DNA of 64,000 nt, taken from contig JAJKFH010001094.1 in assembly GCA_023333565.1 (NCBI GenBank), forward strand, positions 496,001 to 560,000, given 5' to 3'. Positions 38,886 to 50,741 of the stretch are shown piece by piece. The number at the start of each line of letters is the position of its first letter. Position 1 is the stretch's first letter. This DNA comes from Puffinus mauretanicus (lineage: Eukaryota > Chordata > Aves > Procellariiformes > Procellariidae). The translations under genes and the position numbers were made by a program. The notes below the pieces were generated by a model, which worked only from the letters and a program-made list of their open reading frames with translations, was not told where the DNA came from and searched no databases.

Positions 38886-41800
38886 TAGTCATTTTCAGAT
38901 GATGATGAACTCATTTAATGAAGAATTTAGCCCTCTTAGACAAACTGGTTGGCTGAGATTCACTCATCCCTCACTGCAGGCTTGTCAGATCTCAGCTCTG
39001 AATCCTTCTGTTGGTTCTGGGCACAGAGGTCCAAGAAAAAAATATGCTCTAGATTTGTTCACTAGCTGGGCACCTTTGAAATGCACCTTGGGTATTGGCA
39101 TAAGAACAATCTCCTAGATGCATCACACAAATTCAACTCTGCTCTAGGTTTTCGTTTCCTGCCACTGCACTTCAACAGGGACCAGGCCCACTCAGAGTTT
39201 ACCCTTGCTTTGCTGGAAAATAAGTTTGCTGACACAAAAAATTGTAAAGGTGTGCTGTTCTGCATGGACCTGCCCAGATGGGGGAAATGTGTGTTCATGC
39301 AGATGTGCAGCCATCCTAGGCAAAGACCTAAGATTTTGCAAATACAAAACATCAGTTTTCAGAACGTGTTAGGCATTTCCAAAGATGATGTTAAGGAAGA
39401 AGAAACAAAAGGACTAGAACTATTAAAAAGACCCAGGAAAAAAATGGCAAAAATACAAGATACAAAAATCCAGTATTGTGGTGCTATTTCAGTTTCATAT
39501 GATTTGAGAGAAGCTCATTTTTTGGTTGGTTTTTTTTTTGTGAAATCTTTCACATTATTTGCAATTTAAAGAATGTAGAGTTTTGAAATTTGAAGTTTTG
39601 AAATCAGTTTTGTTAAAGATACTTACCAAACTTTATGAAAAAATCTCACATTTTTCTGCAAAATATTTAGTATTTCTGCAACACAGTTAAGTATTTCTGT
39701 AAAATATTTAAAATATGAAAATGAAGACAAATTTTAACATAAGAAATTTTGTCTGAGCTTTGCTGGCTGTTTTATTAAGCCAGAGATTTGACAGGTTTGG
39801 AATGTGACACTGTTCTATCAGCCTTTGGAAGTAAACAATTATACAAAAGCTAAATGACAAAATAACATCCAGTTACTGCAAAAAGCTGCTTCTCTGTGAC
39901 AGATCCAAGCCGAATGGGTGAATTCTTGTCTTTTCTAGGACTGATTCACCCTTTCCATCTTAAGCCACAGCATGTTGCCGCCCTTTTTTGTATTTTTATA
40001 CAGCTAAGTTGGAAAGGTTTAAAAATGGCTTATGGGGGAAGCCCTTAAGTACAATGAGCACTTTGGCTATAATAAAGTGCTTTCAGCATATGCACAGATT
40101 ATACGGCAGTTCTCCTTCCACACAGTAGGAAGCGGCTGCATCAATAATATGGCATATGATAAGAGCCCATAGGAATCGTCATGCCTATTGTGTCACTAAT
40201 CCATAGATTATGTGCCTTTTATAGAGCCTATTACATAACAGATCATGATGGGTCATCATGTCAAACCTATAGGGGCTTAAAAGAAGAGGTACTTTCCACA
40301 TTCGGATTTTGATTTTTACAAGTTAATTCTGTGTGCAAGAAGGAATCTTTTCCTTTCCCCAGCTTAAAAAAAGTTAGCCTAGCATACACAAAGAATGAAC
40401 TCTTATGCAAAAGTTGAAGAATGCAGGATATCCCTTTTCTCCACTTTGCTAGGACTCTTCTGTAGATGCACAAAACCCACAGTGGATGATGACAGGTTTA
40501 TACAGCAACAGGGATTCCAAAAGCATGCATTGTGGTTAAGAAAAATAAGGCCAAGCTTTGTTTTAACTTGCATCTCGTGGTAGTAAACTGGTGAGGAGTA
40601 TTCGTGAGAAGACTCTTGTCTAAGGAAATTGTTAATACACCAGCACATGAAATGAAGTTAACTCTTAGCTCCTCTTTTTCCAAGAACTGCATTTAAAAGT
40701 TTCTCATCAGCCCAGAACAGACTGCACCAGAGACTATGTACGTAATACCAGAAGTCATCATAGACCCTGAGGTAGAATACAGGGATGTTGGAAATGGGCA
40801 ATCAAGGGCAAGAGGGATTATTCCTTCTCTTCACAGTATCTCCAGAGCCTAGGTAACTGGGAAAGGAAAGTGGTAGTGTGCGGCTTTTAGACCTTGCTTC
40901 CACCCCCTCTAGTCAGCATCCAGTACTCAGTGTGAACCTGCTGGATACCACTATACCATGGGATGAAGCAGCCAAAATACTCTTTATCAGGGTGTTTCTG
41001 GGACTGCCATAATTGCTTCTGGATCAGTGCCTCAGTACAGCAAACTGTGTTCTCAGCAGATCACACATTTCTAGTCCCAAAAGAGCAAATCGTATTTCAG
41101 AATTGCTGCAAATCAAACTGATACACTTAACTCACCCCAAATAATGGCTTGATCCAGGTGATACTCCCTGGAATAGATGAAAATATGGGCATTCTGTCAT
41201 TCAGTTCAGCAGGGTCCAGATTTCACCAGGAAAATGCAGGCACATATCCTAGTTGGGTCCTGAAATTTTAGATTTTCAACAATAAATATGAGAATGTTTC
41301 ACATGTTTTTATCATCTGAGAAAAAAATAGCAAACTCTAGTTGTTTATATAATTTATTGATAGTGTACATATTTTTATATAGTGCATTACAATACTGACT
41401 GCTATAATCTTTTATAAATGCTGAATTAACTATTTTTCAAAATTTTCACAACAAAAATAATCAAATATCATGCCACCATTTTGTAACAAATTATCACATT
41501 AAATCCATTTGGATTTCATGACATATTTATCTGTACAAAGGACCCCATATCACAGAGCATTCACAGTGCATAAGGTCACAGTCATTGAAAAAATAAATAA
41601 CATGATAAATAGATTTCTGTTATTTACAGTTTACAAACCCATCCCTTTCTGTTTTCAAAGTAAGCAGTTCTAGAAAGTTTTAGTAATATTTAAAGAGGTA
41701 TTGCACCTCCTAAGGGTGCACTGCAAATGCCTGCAAATATGAAACACAGGGAAATTTAAAAGTTTCAAAAGTTATTTCAGTGATCATAAATGATTTCAAA

Positions 41801-43438
41801 TACTTTCTTGCAATGGAGGAGATAGTGGGAGCCCAATTCTACTCTCAGTTCCACTGATATAAATTTGTGCCAACTACCAGGACATTAATAAGCACTGGCA
41901 CCACTCCCAAGAACGTGAAGGCAAGAATTTGGTCATAACTTTGCTGCAGAGTTTCAGCCATTTGAAACATAGATGCTGCTGGGGAAGCAGATTTACAAGT
42001 GTTCTTTGCATACACAACTGGTATATGAATGAAGGCCATAATCTTGCTGTAAAAACACCCTGAAAGGAAGCATCTCAGTTGGTATTAGTCTTTCTAGAGA
42101 TTATACCTGTCTGGTTTTGATATATTCTGATACCTTTAGATTTTGTCACAATTCCCTATTGCTATAAATCAACCTTTATATTTGTCTTTCAAGTTTACCA
42201 AGATCATCTCAGTGATAAGATGGCAATGATCGCTTACATTCTTTGTGCAAGTGAAAAATAAATGGAATTAAATTCAAAGTGGTAATTCTTGTAAGAAAAT
42301 GTCCAAATGGCATTAGTTTCCCATAATAATTAATTTCTTTCAGACAGTGCACTGTTATGTCACAAGTACGGTAGCAAGCAGAACAATGTGATGTACAAAT
42401 TGCCACAATCACTATACATCTCAGCCTGTGGAGAAGGAGCTACATGTAATCTCACATTTCAGGACAGGGATGTATAGGATTTCACAGCTTTCTCTGGGGA
42501 GAAAATATCAGGACCCCACACAGGGGGAAATGTGAAAAAAGTGTATGCTCAAGTTATTCAAAAGGAGGTTTTTAAACATCTACACAGCAGCTCAGAAACT
42601 GGAATGCACATATCAGTTGAACAACATTCTTCTCTTCAGCAGAACATTGAACACTTACATACATTATTTTCAAAATAATTCAAGGGAATAGTAAAGGGTT
42701 TGGTACAGAATTGCTGGAACTAAATGCTGTCATTTACTGGTGTAACCATCATATAATTCTCACCACCCAACAAAATGAAAAATCTGGAGTTCAGACTCAA
42801 AGAAACAGAAAGGAAATTGTGTAGTAAATGCATAAGCTGCGGAGATTTTCTTCTGAGTGCTTACACACAAATAACCGAGAGATCTGAGGCTTGCAATGAC
42901 AGAAAATTGTGCTCAAAGGTGATGCATTTCAATTAGGAAGATTCTTTGGTTTCACCTGGCTATCAGTATGGTTTTAGTGTCTGTTTCATATTACATTAGT
43001 TCTAATCTTTCCTTGGCATGAATAATCAGGCAGTATTTACACAGCTTAAAGCACTCTACCAAAACCTTCTAACTGTAGGATGCAAATAAATGGCATTACA
43101 ATTGCAAGAAATCCAAGAAAGGAAGACAACAAAACTCATGAGGGATTTGTGCAACTAGAGCAAACACATAATAGAAACAAGTGTGTGTAATTAAAGCACA
43201 GTCACAAAGGAAATCAAAGACAGAATAGAATCTTCTCTATAATTGCTAAGTATTAGACTAGTAAAGACCTTTTCCATTTGCTTACATGTTGACAGAATGT
43301 TTACAAATATAATCTAAAACCAGAAACTAATTATATGTTTGTTACAGCTGCAGCAAGCATATAAAAATAAAATAAAATTGGCACGCCTATGACTGAGCCA
43401 GGAGAAAGATGGTTGACTATGCTGTACCTGTTGGGACT

Positions 43439-43470
43439 AGGCTAGACTTCAGCCTAGGCTAGACTTCAGC
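43439..43470. repeat. Two-copy 17-bp tandem duplication
   Basis: AGGCTAGACTTCAGC occurs at 43439-43453 and again at 43456-43470, a period of 17 bases, in the SLC24A4 3' flank. Confidence 0.9.
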
Positions 43471-44004
43471 TCACAGAGCAGCCCTTAGATCATCAAATAG
43501 TCATCAAGATAACCATAAATGTAGCTTTTTAGATTTAGGCATGTAGATCCTGAGCCTGAAATCTTTACTCGGGCAATACTTTATAATGCAGTACAATTGT
43601 TATGGTAAATAAATGGAAACACTGCTGAACTCAATGGAAACACTCCCACTTGCTCACTACAGACAGGATTGCACCCTGTGGGTTTATGTGGGGCTGTTCT
43701 ACTCCAATGGAACTGCAGTGGAAAAGAGCTGCTAAAAGCTCTCCTTGGCCAGCTGCAATTCAGTTTTGATCCTGCTTGTACACCAGGGCAGCTGCACAGT
43801 TTTGAAGTCTGAGAAAAGGAACCCGTTCTCTTATTTACAAGAGTGGAAATCCAAAGTGGTATCAGCAGAGCATAAGTCCACAAATTCTGGTCAAACCTTT
43901 TAATTTGAGAAAGAAATAAAATCTTTAGACTATAAAACCAATACAATATGAAAAGATCTGAATATGATAGAAAACCCAGAAACCATGCTCCGCTGTGATC
44001 TTAG

Positions 44005-44082
44005 GACACAATCCAGCAAGGCACTTAGATATGTGCTTAGCTTTAAGCATGGAATCAATCCCACTGAAGTTAAGCTTTGCTG
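44005..44082. repeat. Possible ancient amniote interspersed repeat
   Basis: CAATCCAGCAAGGCACTTAG, ATGTGCTTAGCTTTAAGCAT and ATCCCACTGAAGT follow the same order as the repeat described at 18851-18905 and are better preserved. It lies in the putative SLC24A4 3' UTR or flank. Confidence 0.4.
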
Positions 44083-46318
44083 GATATGGGATATCTTCTT
44101 CTGAGTTGTATTACTTTTCAGTGTTAGTATGCTGGCAATCTTCAGATCACAGTAACAGTTTTCCCTCTCACATCCACCAGCTTTCTTTTCAGTCTTGAGC
44201 TGAACATTAACTTACACAACATTGTGACATACATTCCAAACTCAGCCAGCTAACTTTTGCAATGGTTAGTACAACAAAATGGCTACAAAATTTCACAAAC
44301 ACAATCTGAACAGCTGCAATATAGAACTGTACTAATTGCAGACAGTCAGAAACAAATCACTCCTTTTTTTGATTGGAAAATGGCAAAATTTGTAGTAGAT
44401 TCCTGACCACATGAGCAAATTTTTTTTTTTTTGTATATACGTGAAAGGCACTAGTCTGCTACTACTCAGCGATAGCCTCCTGAATTACTGATACATTCTG
44501 ATGTGGGTTTATCTGAAATACAACAATTTGTCAGTCAGATCTTTCTCAGGCCATTCAGTTTATCTGCATGGCTTAATCTATAACTGCCGTCTTTATTTAT
44601 TTTAGCATATGGATAACAACTACATACGGACTCTTTAAACTACTTCATATGATTATGCGTCATCAAGGCCCTAATACAGCATCTAATAATTCTTTGGCAA
44701 ACAATACATCCCTGGTCATGTGTTGGTGTCAGAGGAGAATTCTACTAATGTTATTTATAATGATAAGCATAGCATGATGCCCATCTCATAGCAGAAGATG
44801 CATATGAGACCACCTCATGAAAAGCAGCATCAGAATTCAATACGAATTGTCCTGAAGTGGGTCTATGTTTTAGGGAGGGCTACAGATGACAGGACTGGCC
44901 ATTCGATTTAAGGTCAGTATTACCTTCTGAGACTCTCTCTTGTTACAACAGAACACTCTGGTTTTCTGGAGCAGGTGATATTCAATTTAGGCAGAATAAT
45001 TCTATATGATGTCTGAAGGATTCATGGCATTAGCAAACACAACTTCATGCATATTTGGGCATATTTGCTACAGAACAAATTGGTGCCCCTAGTCCTCTGA
45101 AGTTGCCTGGCTCAGAAATATGAAGGTACAGTACAATTTGCTAGGTCTGGCACTGTAAACATTGATGCCGTCATCACTGTCAACTCAGCTGATGACTAGG
45201 CATTCAAAACTAGATTTTGGAACTACTCTTCTGTAGTGTAAAGACATCTGAGCTGCCTGAACTGTGCACAGAAGAACAAATGTTTGCTTGGAGACAGCTA
45301 GTTCCCCAAGCCCACCCAACAACAGAACATAGGAAAAAAACATTTACTCGGCCTCTCTCTCTGCTCCTTTCAGCCCCATATCTAAGCCATCACAAGATTT
45401 TCAGCAGCAAACTGTCCTCCTGAAAGATAGTAGGGAAGAGAGTAAGACTAGAGAGGTATGCTCCCACAGTGGCGCAGCACTATGCTGCATCCTCACAGCC
45501 TTTCTGCAACAGAAGACTCATAAAGGTGAGCATGAATTCCATCTCCTCAGCTTTACACTGCAGCAAAAATGTCTTGAATGCCTGGAAATGGGGTCGCTGG
45601 CATACTTGAGATCAAATGTGTTTACTGTCATGCTTGCCTATTCAATAAAGCATTTTAATAATGCTGTATTTGTTGCCATCTTTAGGACTGGCTAGTTTAA
45701 CTACATAACTACTTAATTAAGGTGAAAAAGCCTAAACGGATACTAATACTGACATTTGTAACAAAGTGTAAAGCAAATAACAAATATGTTGCTCTTTTTT
45801 CCTTAGGATTACATTGAAAGGATCGAATTCGTAAAAAAATTCAACAGCAGAATACACTCCTTAATTTGTACCAAAATAATTTTTAAAATAGCCTTAATTG
45901 TAAACACATTGCCTGGTGTAAACAGTATTCTACATGTGAGCTGGCTAAACAGAATTATTTGCCATATATGTCAAAATAAGGAAATTTCTGATTTAGTGCT
46001 TATTTGCTAAGGTTTTAAAGTATGTTCTCATTGACACAATAATGGGATTTTTTATATATATTCTTAAGTGCAAAATATTAATATATTTAAAAATGCATCA
46101 ACTATTAGTTGGTAGATTTGTTTTGGTTTATAAACATTAAAAAATTAAAAAAAATCTATGTATAAAGTTAACTGTGCTTGTTTAGAAACTTTATGTGATC
46201 ATTCACATACAGCTTTAAAATATTTTAAAAGTTCAGTAGCAATTCAAAATACGCTGTCTCAGTGATTTGCAATCATATGACTGCTACAATGTGGAATGTT
46301 ACCCATTATTTTTAATAC

Positions 46319-46385
46319 TCTGGGCCAGATCTTGCTGTCAATTACATCCAGAGTAATTCCTTATATTGGATTTATGCTGGTGGAA
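46319..46385. repeat. Possible ancient amniote repeat (GGGCCAGAT type)
   Basis: CTGGGCCAGATCTTGCTGTC, AATTACATCCAGAGTAATTC and TTATGCTGGTG resemble an old reptile/bird repeat whose usual form is GGGCCAGATCCTGATCTCAG, then TTACACTGGTGTAAAT and CAGAGTAACTCC. The family name is not assigned. Confidence 0.35.
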
Positions 46386-46932
46386 AGGATATCAAAACTT
46401 GGCTTCTACTAGGGGTTAAAAAGAAGTATATCATGCTTAAAAACTTGCACGCAATCAAATCAAGGACCATATTCTCTTGACAGACTTGCTTTTGTCTAAG
46501 TGTTTCTTATCTGCACTGCTCAGTGTCAGACATTCATCTTCATTAAGCTTCTGGGAATAAATAAAAAATGGAGAAGAATACACCAGCTTCTTGACTGATG
46601 AAATAAGCTTCTTCCCCCCACCAATAAAATCAAATCATAATCAGGGTGGGTTTTGTTGTCAGAAAGTCTGGATTATATTCAGATACTACTCTCAGCTGAT
46701 AACAATAACTGATAGTTACTGAGCACCCAGTTATATTTTATTTGTTTAGTTTCTTCTAAATTTATACAATGGGCTTACAAGGGCCAATGCAAAGTTTTTC
46801 TTGTGGTGTAATATTCCACAAATGTTAGTTTATATTTATGTATACAGCATTCCTTATTAATAGTAAAACATGTTTTTCAAGTATGAATTTCTGCATGTAA
46901 TTCTCTTCTTCAGTATGCAGATACTCTGACTT

Positions 46933-47169
46933 CTAGTGTGCATCATCACAAGTGATACAACATACAACCACTTCCTCTTCTTTCTCTGCCATGTTGTTCA
47001 TGTTCATTGAAAAGAGTGATAAATACTCAACACTGCCATCAAAAACTGTCAGTGCAGTTCTTCTATAAGCAGAGCACTTGAAGGGGGAAATGATGTCCTC
47101 AACAGTGCATGCCATGATATGTGCCTTGGACTTTCCGGTCCTGTAGTTGAGATATTTTGACTGAGCCAA
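46933..47169 (-). other. Unassigned 78-codon open frame in putative SLC24A4 3' UTR
   Basis: This is an ATG-to-stop frame on the same strand as SLC24A4, about 425 bases past its stop. The peptide is polar, with a C-terminal portion reading MNNMAEKEEEVVVCCITC. I do not recognise it. It has no signal peptide and no clear domain. In AT-rich sequence a frame of this length may be chance. It could also be part of an alternative terminal exon. Confidence 0.15.
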
Positions 47170-47593
47170 GGAAAGTTCTGAACTTGCCTCTTATCCTTCC
47201 ATGGAAAGTAAATGTCAAAAACATAAGAACTGTAAAGATTTTTCTCCCATCCTCTTGCTAACCATGGTGGTGGTAGTTGATTGTCTGCAAAAGGAGAATG
47301 AAAACCACAACAGAATGTCCCAGAAATGGGTCATTTTAGAGTTCTGCATAAGATCCATAGAGCTTTATGACTGAGCAGCAATATCCAAAGAGGAAGAAAA
47401 TGCTTTGGTTGCCTCGAGCTAGCATGTTAAAAGAAAGGTATGCTTTCCTTGACACAGGTAAAAGTGCTTGTTAGCTGATCAAGCAGGAACCACACTCAAA
47501 TTACTGATGGAAAGAAGGTAGAAATGTGAAATGCCTCCTGTCATTTACAGCACATATAATCAGAAGAATTTCAGTCTGTCTCCTTGTTGTGGT

Positions 47594-47746
47594 TTAAAGT
47601 TCTTCTCGGCACATAGGGAAGTTGACAAAGGTGAAGACATTAAACTCTATCAATATAGAGAAACACAGGAAAACAGCATAAAGAAACAACACGTAGATGC
47701 CTAATTTCCTGTCAAGTTTCCACTTATTTACATGGATTCCAAACAC
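47594..47746 (-). CDS. SLC24A4: SLC24A4 terminal coding exon (C-terminus of NCKX4)
   Basis: This exon encodes the last 50 residues and the TAA stop (47594-47596) of a K+-dependent Na+/Ca2+ exchanger. It opens in phase 0 after a good acceptor (a T-rich stretch, then TTGCAG). The peptide starts VFGIHVNKWKLDRKLGIYV, continues through a hydrophobic last membrane segment (LFLYAVFLCFSILIEF) and ends FVNFPMCREEL. The tail matches the NCKX3/NCKX4 type (FVNLPMCRE in mammalian NCKX4) and not NCKX1, NCKX2 or NCKX5. The exon is 153 bases, exactly 51 codons, and joins in frame to the exon at 49523-49588. In this family the protein sits in the plasma membrane and exports Ca2+ plus K+ in exchange for Na+. 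The NCKX4 rather than NCKX3 assignment rests on sequence and on the neighbouring RIN3 exons. Confidence 0.95.
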   Translation of the reverse strand: MFGIHVNKWKLDRKLGIYVLFLYAVFLCFSILIEFNVFTFVNFPMCREEL

Positions 47747-49522
47747 CTGCAAGCAAACAAAGTGTTAGTTAATTAAGCCCCAAAGCAGACTTTTGGAAAC
47801 AGCCATTATAAGCTAAAAATGAGAGTCTTTTGAATTAGAGATCCTGAACGAAGATAAAAATATATTCTGATCTATTTTATAGATCAAAAAGGCAACACAT
47901 GTTTTTCTGATCAAGAAAAGGAATATAAAAGCCCAAACTAAGAACTCAAACTCTGGTCTGACTCTCAGTTGTCCTAAGATCCTTTTAGAAAATATTGAAT
48001 GAACCCACTGTAAGGCCCCTTCACAAATTCTTCATGTAACTGAAAAACAGGCCCCTGGGTGCTCAGTTGCAGTCTGTGGTGCATTTTCAGTACATGGGGC
48101 ACATTCTAGTCAAGCAGCACTCATTCATTGATTCAGTATGAACTAAAGGAATGCACTGAACTACACGAATGCCTCTCCCTCCAGTGTTCCCCTACAAATC
48201 CTTTATGTCCCAGTAGTACACCAGCACCTAATGTTCATTCTTTCAACAGCTTCAGAAAAGGTGCTTTCTTTGATGTTTTGCTCAGCTCCAGAACTAAGGG
48301 GAGTTACAAGTTACAGGTAGCAAACCAATTAAATCCTCACAAAGGCATCTATTTTCAATGGTGTTGAGCGCCTCTGAATTATTATTTGTTTTGCTCAAAA
48401 CTCTCCACTGAGTTTTGCTGGCGGGGGTCTGTGCAAATCAGGGTATCCAGCAGAACAAATGAGACAATAACAGATGCTTTGAACTCAGGTCATACGGCTT
48501 CTGCTATGAAAAGACTCTTTTCAGAAAAGCATGAACAGCTAGCATAGTAACACATCTGCATAATCCTCCCATTTTTTTCCAAAGTGCTGATTACCAATAT
48601 GCATGCAGCAACATCAGATACAAATCTCTACAGAACATCTTTGTTGTTTCACAGGCACTGTGCAGTATGGCAGAACCGGGGATAAAGAAAAGAACAGGCT
48701 CCCACAGCTTATATATCAGATGCATTTGGAAGTTAGTGGCAGAGTGAACAGCCCTAGTCATTCTATCACTTAAGTCATGCACAGGTGATGTGGAGTTTTG
48801 TAAGACCTAGTCATGCAACAATGTGAAATCTCCAGTGATGATCACCTCCTCTCCAGAGCCTCTACAGACCCTCCACAGGCCATCAGTGAAAGATGTTAGT
48901 GTAAGTGGATATTTTTATACCTTCGAGATTTCATTCTTCCCACAGAGGGTTCCCTGGGAGTCAGCAGGATCAGACCTTAAGTACCAGCAAAATTGACTTT
49001 TGAAACAGAATTATTGTTTAATCTTAACAAGTCATATATTACAAGGGTAAGGGTAAGTGTCCTATGCTGAGTGACATTTAGCATGCCTATTCAAACTCCT
49101 GAGGTTCACAGTCCTCACAGACTATTCTTTATTAAGGGTTTTGGCTACAGCACTTGATTAGTCCAGGCTGGTTTTGGAAATCAGAGACAAGGGCAAAGGG
49201 TGATGAAGCATACCTGTGTCTTGTCCCAACATAAAGTAGAGACAGGCCTGCGGTATGCAGCTGGAGACAGGAGCACAGAAGTATTATTAGATCCCACAAT
49301 TTCAACACTGCCACTGAAATCAATGGGACCTACACGTATGCAGCATCTCTTGCACCAAATGTCAGATTTCAGTCCTCACTGAGGACAACGGTAGCTCTTC
49401 AACTCAAGGTATTGCTAGAAGAATCAATGCTTCGGGGATAGTAAGTACTTCCATTTTGTCCTTCTATAATATGTAAATAAGTATTTTGCAATTGGAATAC
49501 TTGGAGACACTCAAATACTTAC
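47747..49522 (-). other. SLC24A4: SLC24A4 intron (last)
   Basis: This 1.8 kb phase-0 intron has a GTAAGT donor and a TTGCAG acceptor. I see no extra coding exon on either strand. The bases around 49308-49332 (CCACTGAAATCAATGGGACC) resemble the core of an old amniote interspersed repeat, but the match is too short to name. Confidence 0.8.
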
Positions 49523-49588
49523 AGTAAGTGCCACTGATCCTAGCAAAAGTGCAACTGAATAGACCAGTCCTTTGCTGTTTATCTTAAC
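49523..49588 (-). CDS. SLC24A4: SLC24A4 penultimate coding exon
   Basis: This 66-base exon (22 codons, phase 0 at both ends) reads VKINSKGLVYSVALLLGSVALT. It is bounded by a CCCACAG acceptor and a GTAAGT donor. It encodes the short linker after the alpha-2 repeat and a hydrophobic membrane helix of the C-terminal cluster. The sequence is nearly identical to mammalian NCKX4 at this point (VKINSRGLVYSV). It sits between the exons at 50224-50336 and 47594-47746, and both junctions keep the frame. Nothing is odd about it. Confidence 0.95.
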
Positions 49589-50223
49589 CTGTGGGAATTA
49601 GACAGAGAAGAGACCTTTAAAATGCTCAGCATATAATAACGGTGCTTTGGAGATCAGAAATCAATTTACTGATTTATGGTCCACCTTCTGTTTTGAATAG
49701 TGACTGACTTATACATATTAAACTATGCAAATCCATGACAGATTTATCATAATGAAGAACGGGAAGATTAAGGAATCAAAACAAATGTATAAGTAATCCC
49801 ACTTCCATAAAAAAAAAAATCAGCATTTACAATGGATTTTACGTTAAAAAGATCTTCAGGAGAGAGAGATATGCTGTTATTCTCATCTTACAGACAAAAA
49901 TGCTAAGGTACAGGGAAACAGGTGTGCTTGAAGCTGTGTAATGAGAAAATGACAGAGCCATGAACAGATATCCATGGCGCTATTTTTCTACTATACGATA
50001 TAATGTACTCCAGTTGACAAACTGGAATTAATTGCAGCTTGTGGAAGGAGAATTGCTTCCTTAACTCCTGGTTCCTTGGCAAAGAAATAACACCTTATTT
50101 TGCAACCAATAACATGCTCAGCAGGTTGTTGTTTTTTTTTTAATTTTATTTGCATGCCTTCTTTTTAGGATTTTTTTTTAAATAGACAAAAAGAACAAAT
50201 TAAAGATTTGCAAGTATACATAC
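49589..50223 (-). other. SLC24A4: SLC24A4 intron
   Basis: This 0.6 kb phase-0 intron runs between the alpha-2 repeat exon and the linker/helix exon. It has a GTATGT donor and a CCCACAG acceptor. It contains short A and T runs (about 49807-49819 and 50129-50149) and nothing else I can identify. Confidence 0.85.
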
Positions 50224-50336
50224 AGTTGATCCACAATCAATCGCCATGGTCTGCAAACCCCATGGAACGCCAAGGCCCACCAGAATGTCAAAGACATTGC
50301 TCCCTATTGTGTTGGATACTGCCATGTCACCGAGGC
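50224..50336 (-). CDS. SLC24A4: SLC24A4 exon with second part of alpha-2 repeat
   Basis: This 113-base exon begins with two bases completing a glycine codon and continues [20 protein letters not shown], then [17 protein letters not shown]. The acceptor is TTTTCTCTGCAG and the donor is GTATGT. It carries the second half of the alpha-2 repeat, part of the ion-binding core of NCKX exchangers. The Asp of SNVFDI (codon 50287-50289) lies 27 residues after the Asp of the GTSVPD motif. That is the same spacing as D548 to D575 in human NCKX2, where the second Asp is linked to K+ dependence. The residue is present, so a K+-dependent exchanger is expected. The stretch AIDCGST differs a little from mammalian NCKX4 (VVNYGST). 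Confidence 0.96.
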
Positions 50337-50709
50337 CTGCAGAGAAAAAAAAAAAAACCTCTTGGGTAAAAACAAAGTATAGGACCATTATTCTGTGTAC
50401 TAGAGGAAACTAAAGGGGAATGATCTGCATTGATCCAAGTCCCCTTGGACTGGCCAGAGTATCTGAGGTAGGGAGACAATTTCCATAATCTTCGCATGAC
50501 TTCTGAAAAAAGTGTGCAAAAATTGCTCACTCCGACTACATCTTCCTTGTGTCTTGGAGAGTCTTTACTGGGTGTGTGGCATCCATTCAGCATCCAAGTT
50601 CAATGCCAATTATAAAAAAAAAGTCTTATTCTAAGTAGTCTGCAGCCACAGGGAACCTGGAGATTATGTACTGGATTTAGTATGTGGACACGTGGCCTTT
50701 ATCTCATGT

Positions 50710-50741
50710 GATCATCAAGTGATCACGATCATCAAGTGATC
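50710..50741. repeat. Two-copy 17-bp tandem repeat in SLC24A4 intron
   Basis: GATCATCAAGTGATC is present at 50710-50724 and 50727-50741, separated by AC. Each copy has imperfect dyad symmetry, with TGATCATCA overlapping AAGTGATCA. Confidence 0.9.

Larger units (their letters stand above)
17241..41352 (-). other. RIN3 5' intron and/or RIN3-SLC24A4 intergenic sequence
   Basis: This stretch should contain the RIN3 promoter and first coding exon, since the gene reads right to left. I could not identify either: there is no strong CpG island and no ATG exon with a phase that fits the 17137-17240 exon. The content I can name is old CR1/L3-like fragments (34590-34660, 38531-38885), possible ancient DNA-type repeats (18851-18905, 23645-23695), homopolymers (C10 at 30182-30191, A18 at 27032-27049) and a GT microsatellite (37671-37692). 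Open frames such as 33946-34437 or 39081-39569 show no family features. Confidence 0.5.
41353..47593 (-). other. SLC24A4: Probable SLC24A4 3' UTR and downstream flank
   Basis: This AT-rich stretch follows the stop codon and shows no further homologous exon. Minus-strand AATAAA hexamers occur at 46737-46742, 44592-44597 (a second overlaps at 44596-44601) and 41353-41358, so the mRNA could end at any of them. The right limit is firm, since it is the stop codon. The left limit is a guess set at the last hexamer considered. The stretch includes two possible ancient repeats (near 44.0 and 46.3 kb), a short 17-bp duplication at 43439-43470 and an unexplained minus-strand open frame (46933-47169). 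Confidence 0.3.

Noticed and set aside
39081..39569. 162-codon plus-strand frame
   Set aside because: It has low-complexity ends (a poly-T derived Phe run), no family features, and lies next to a degraded CR1. Chance is the simplest explanation.
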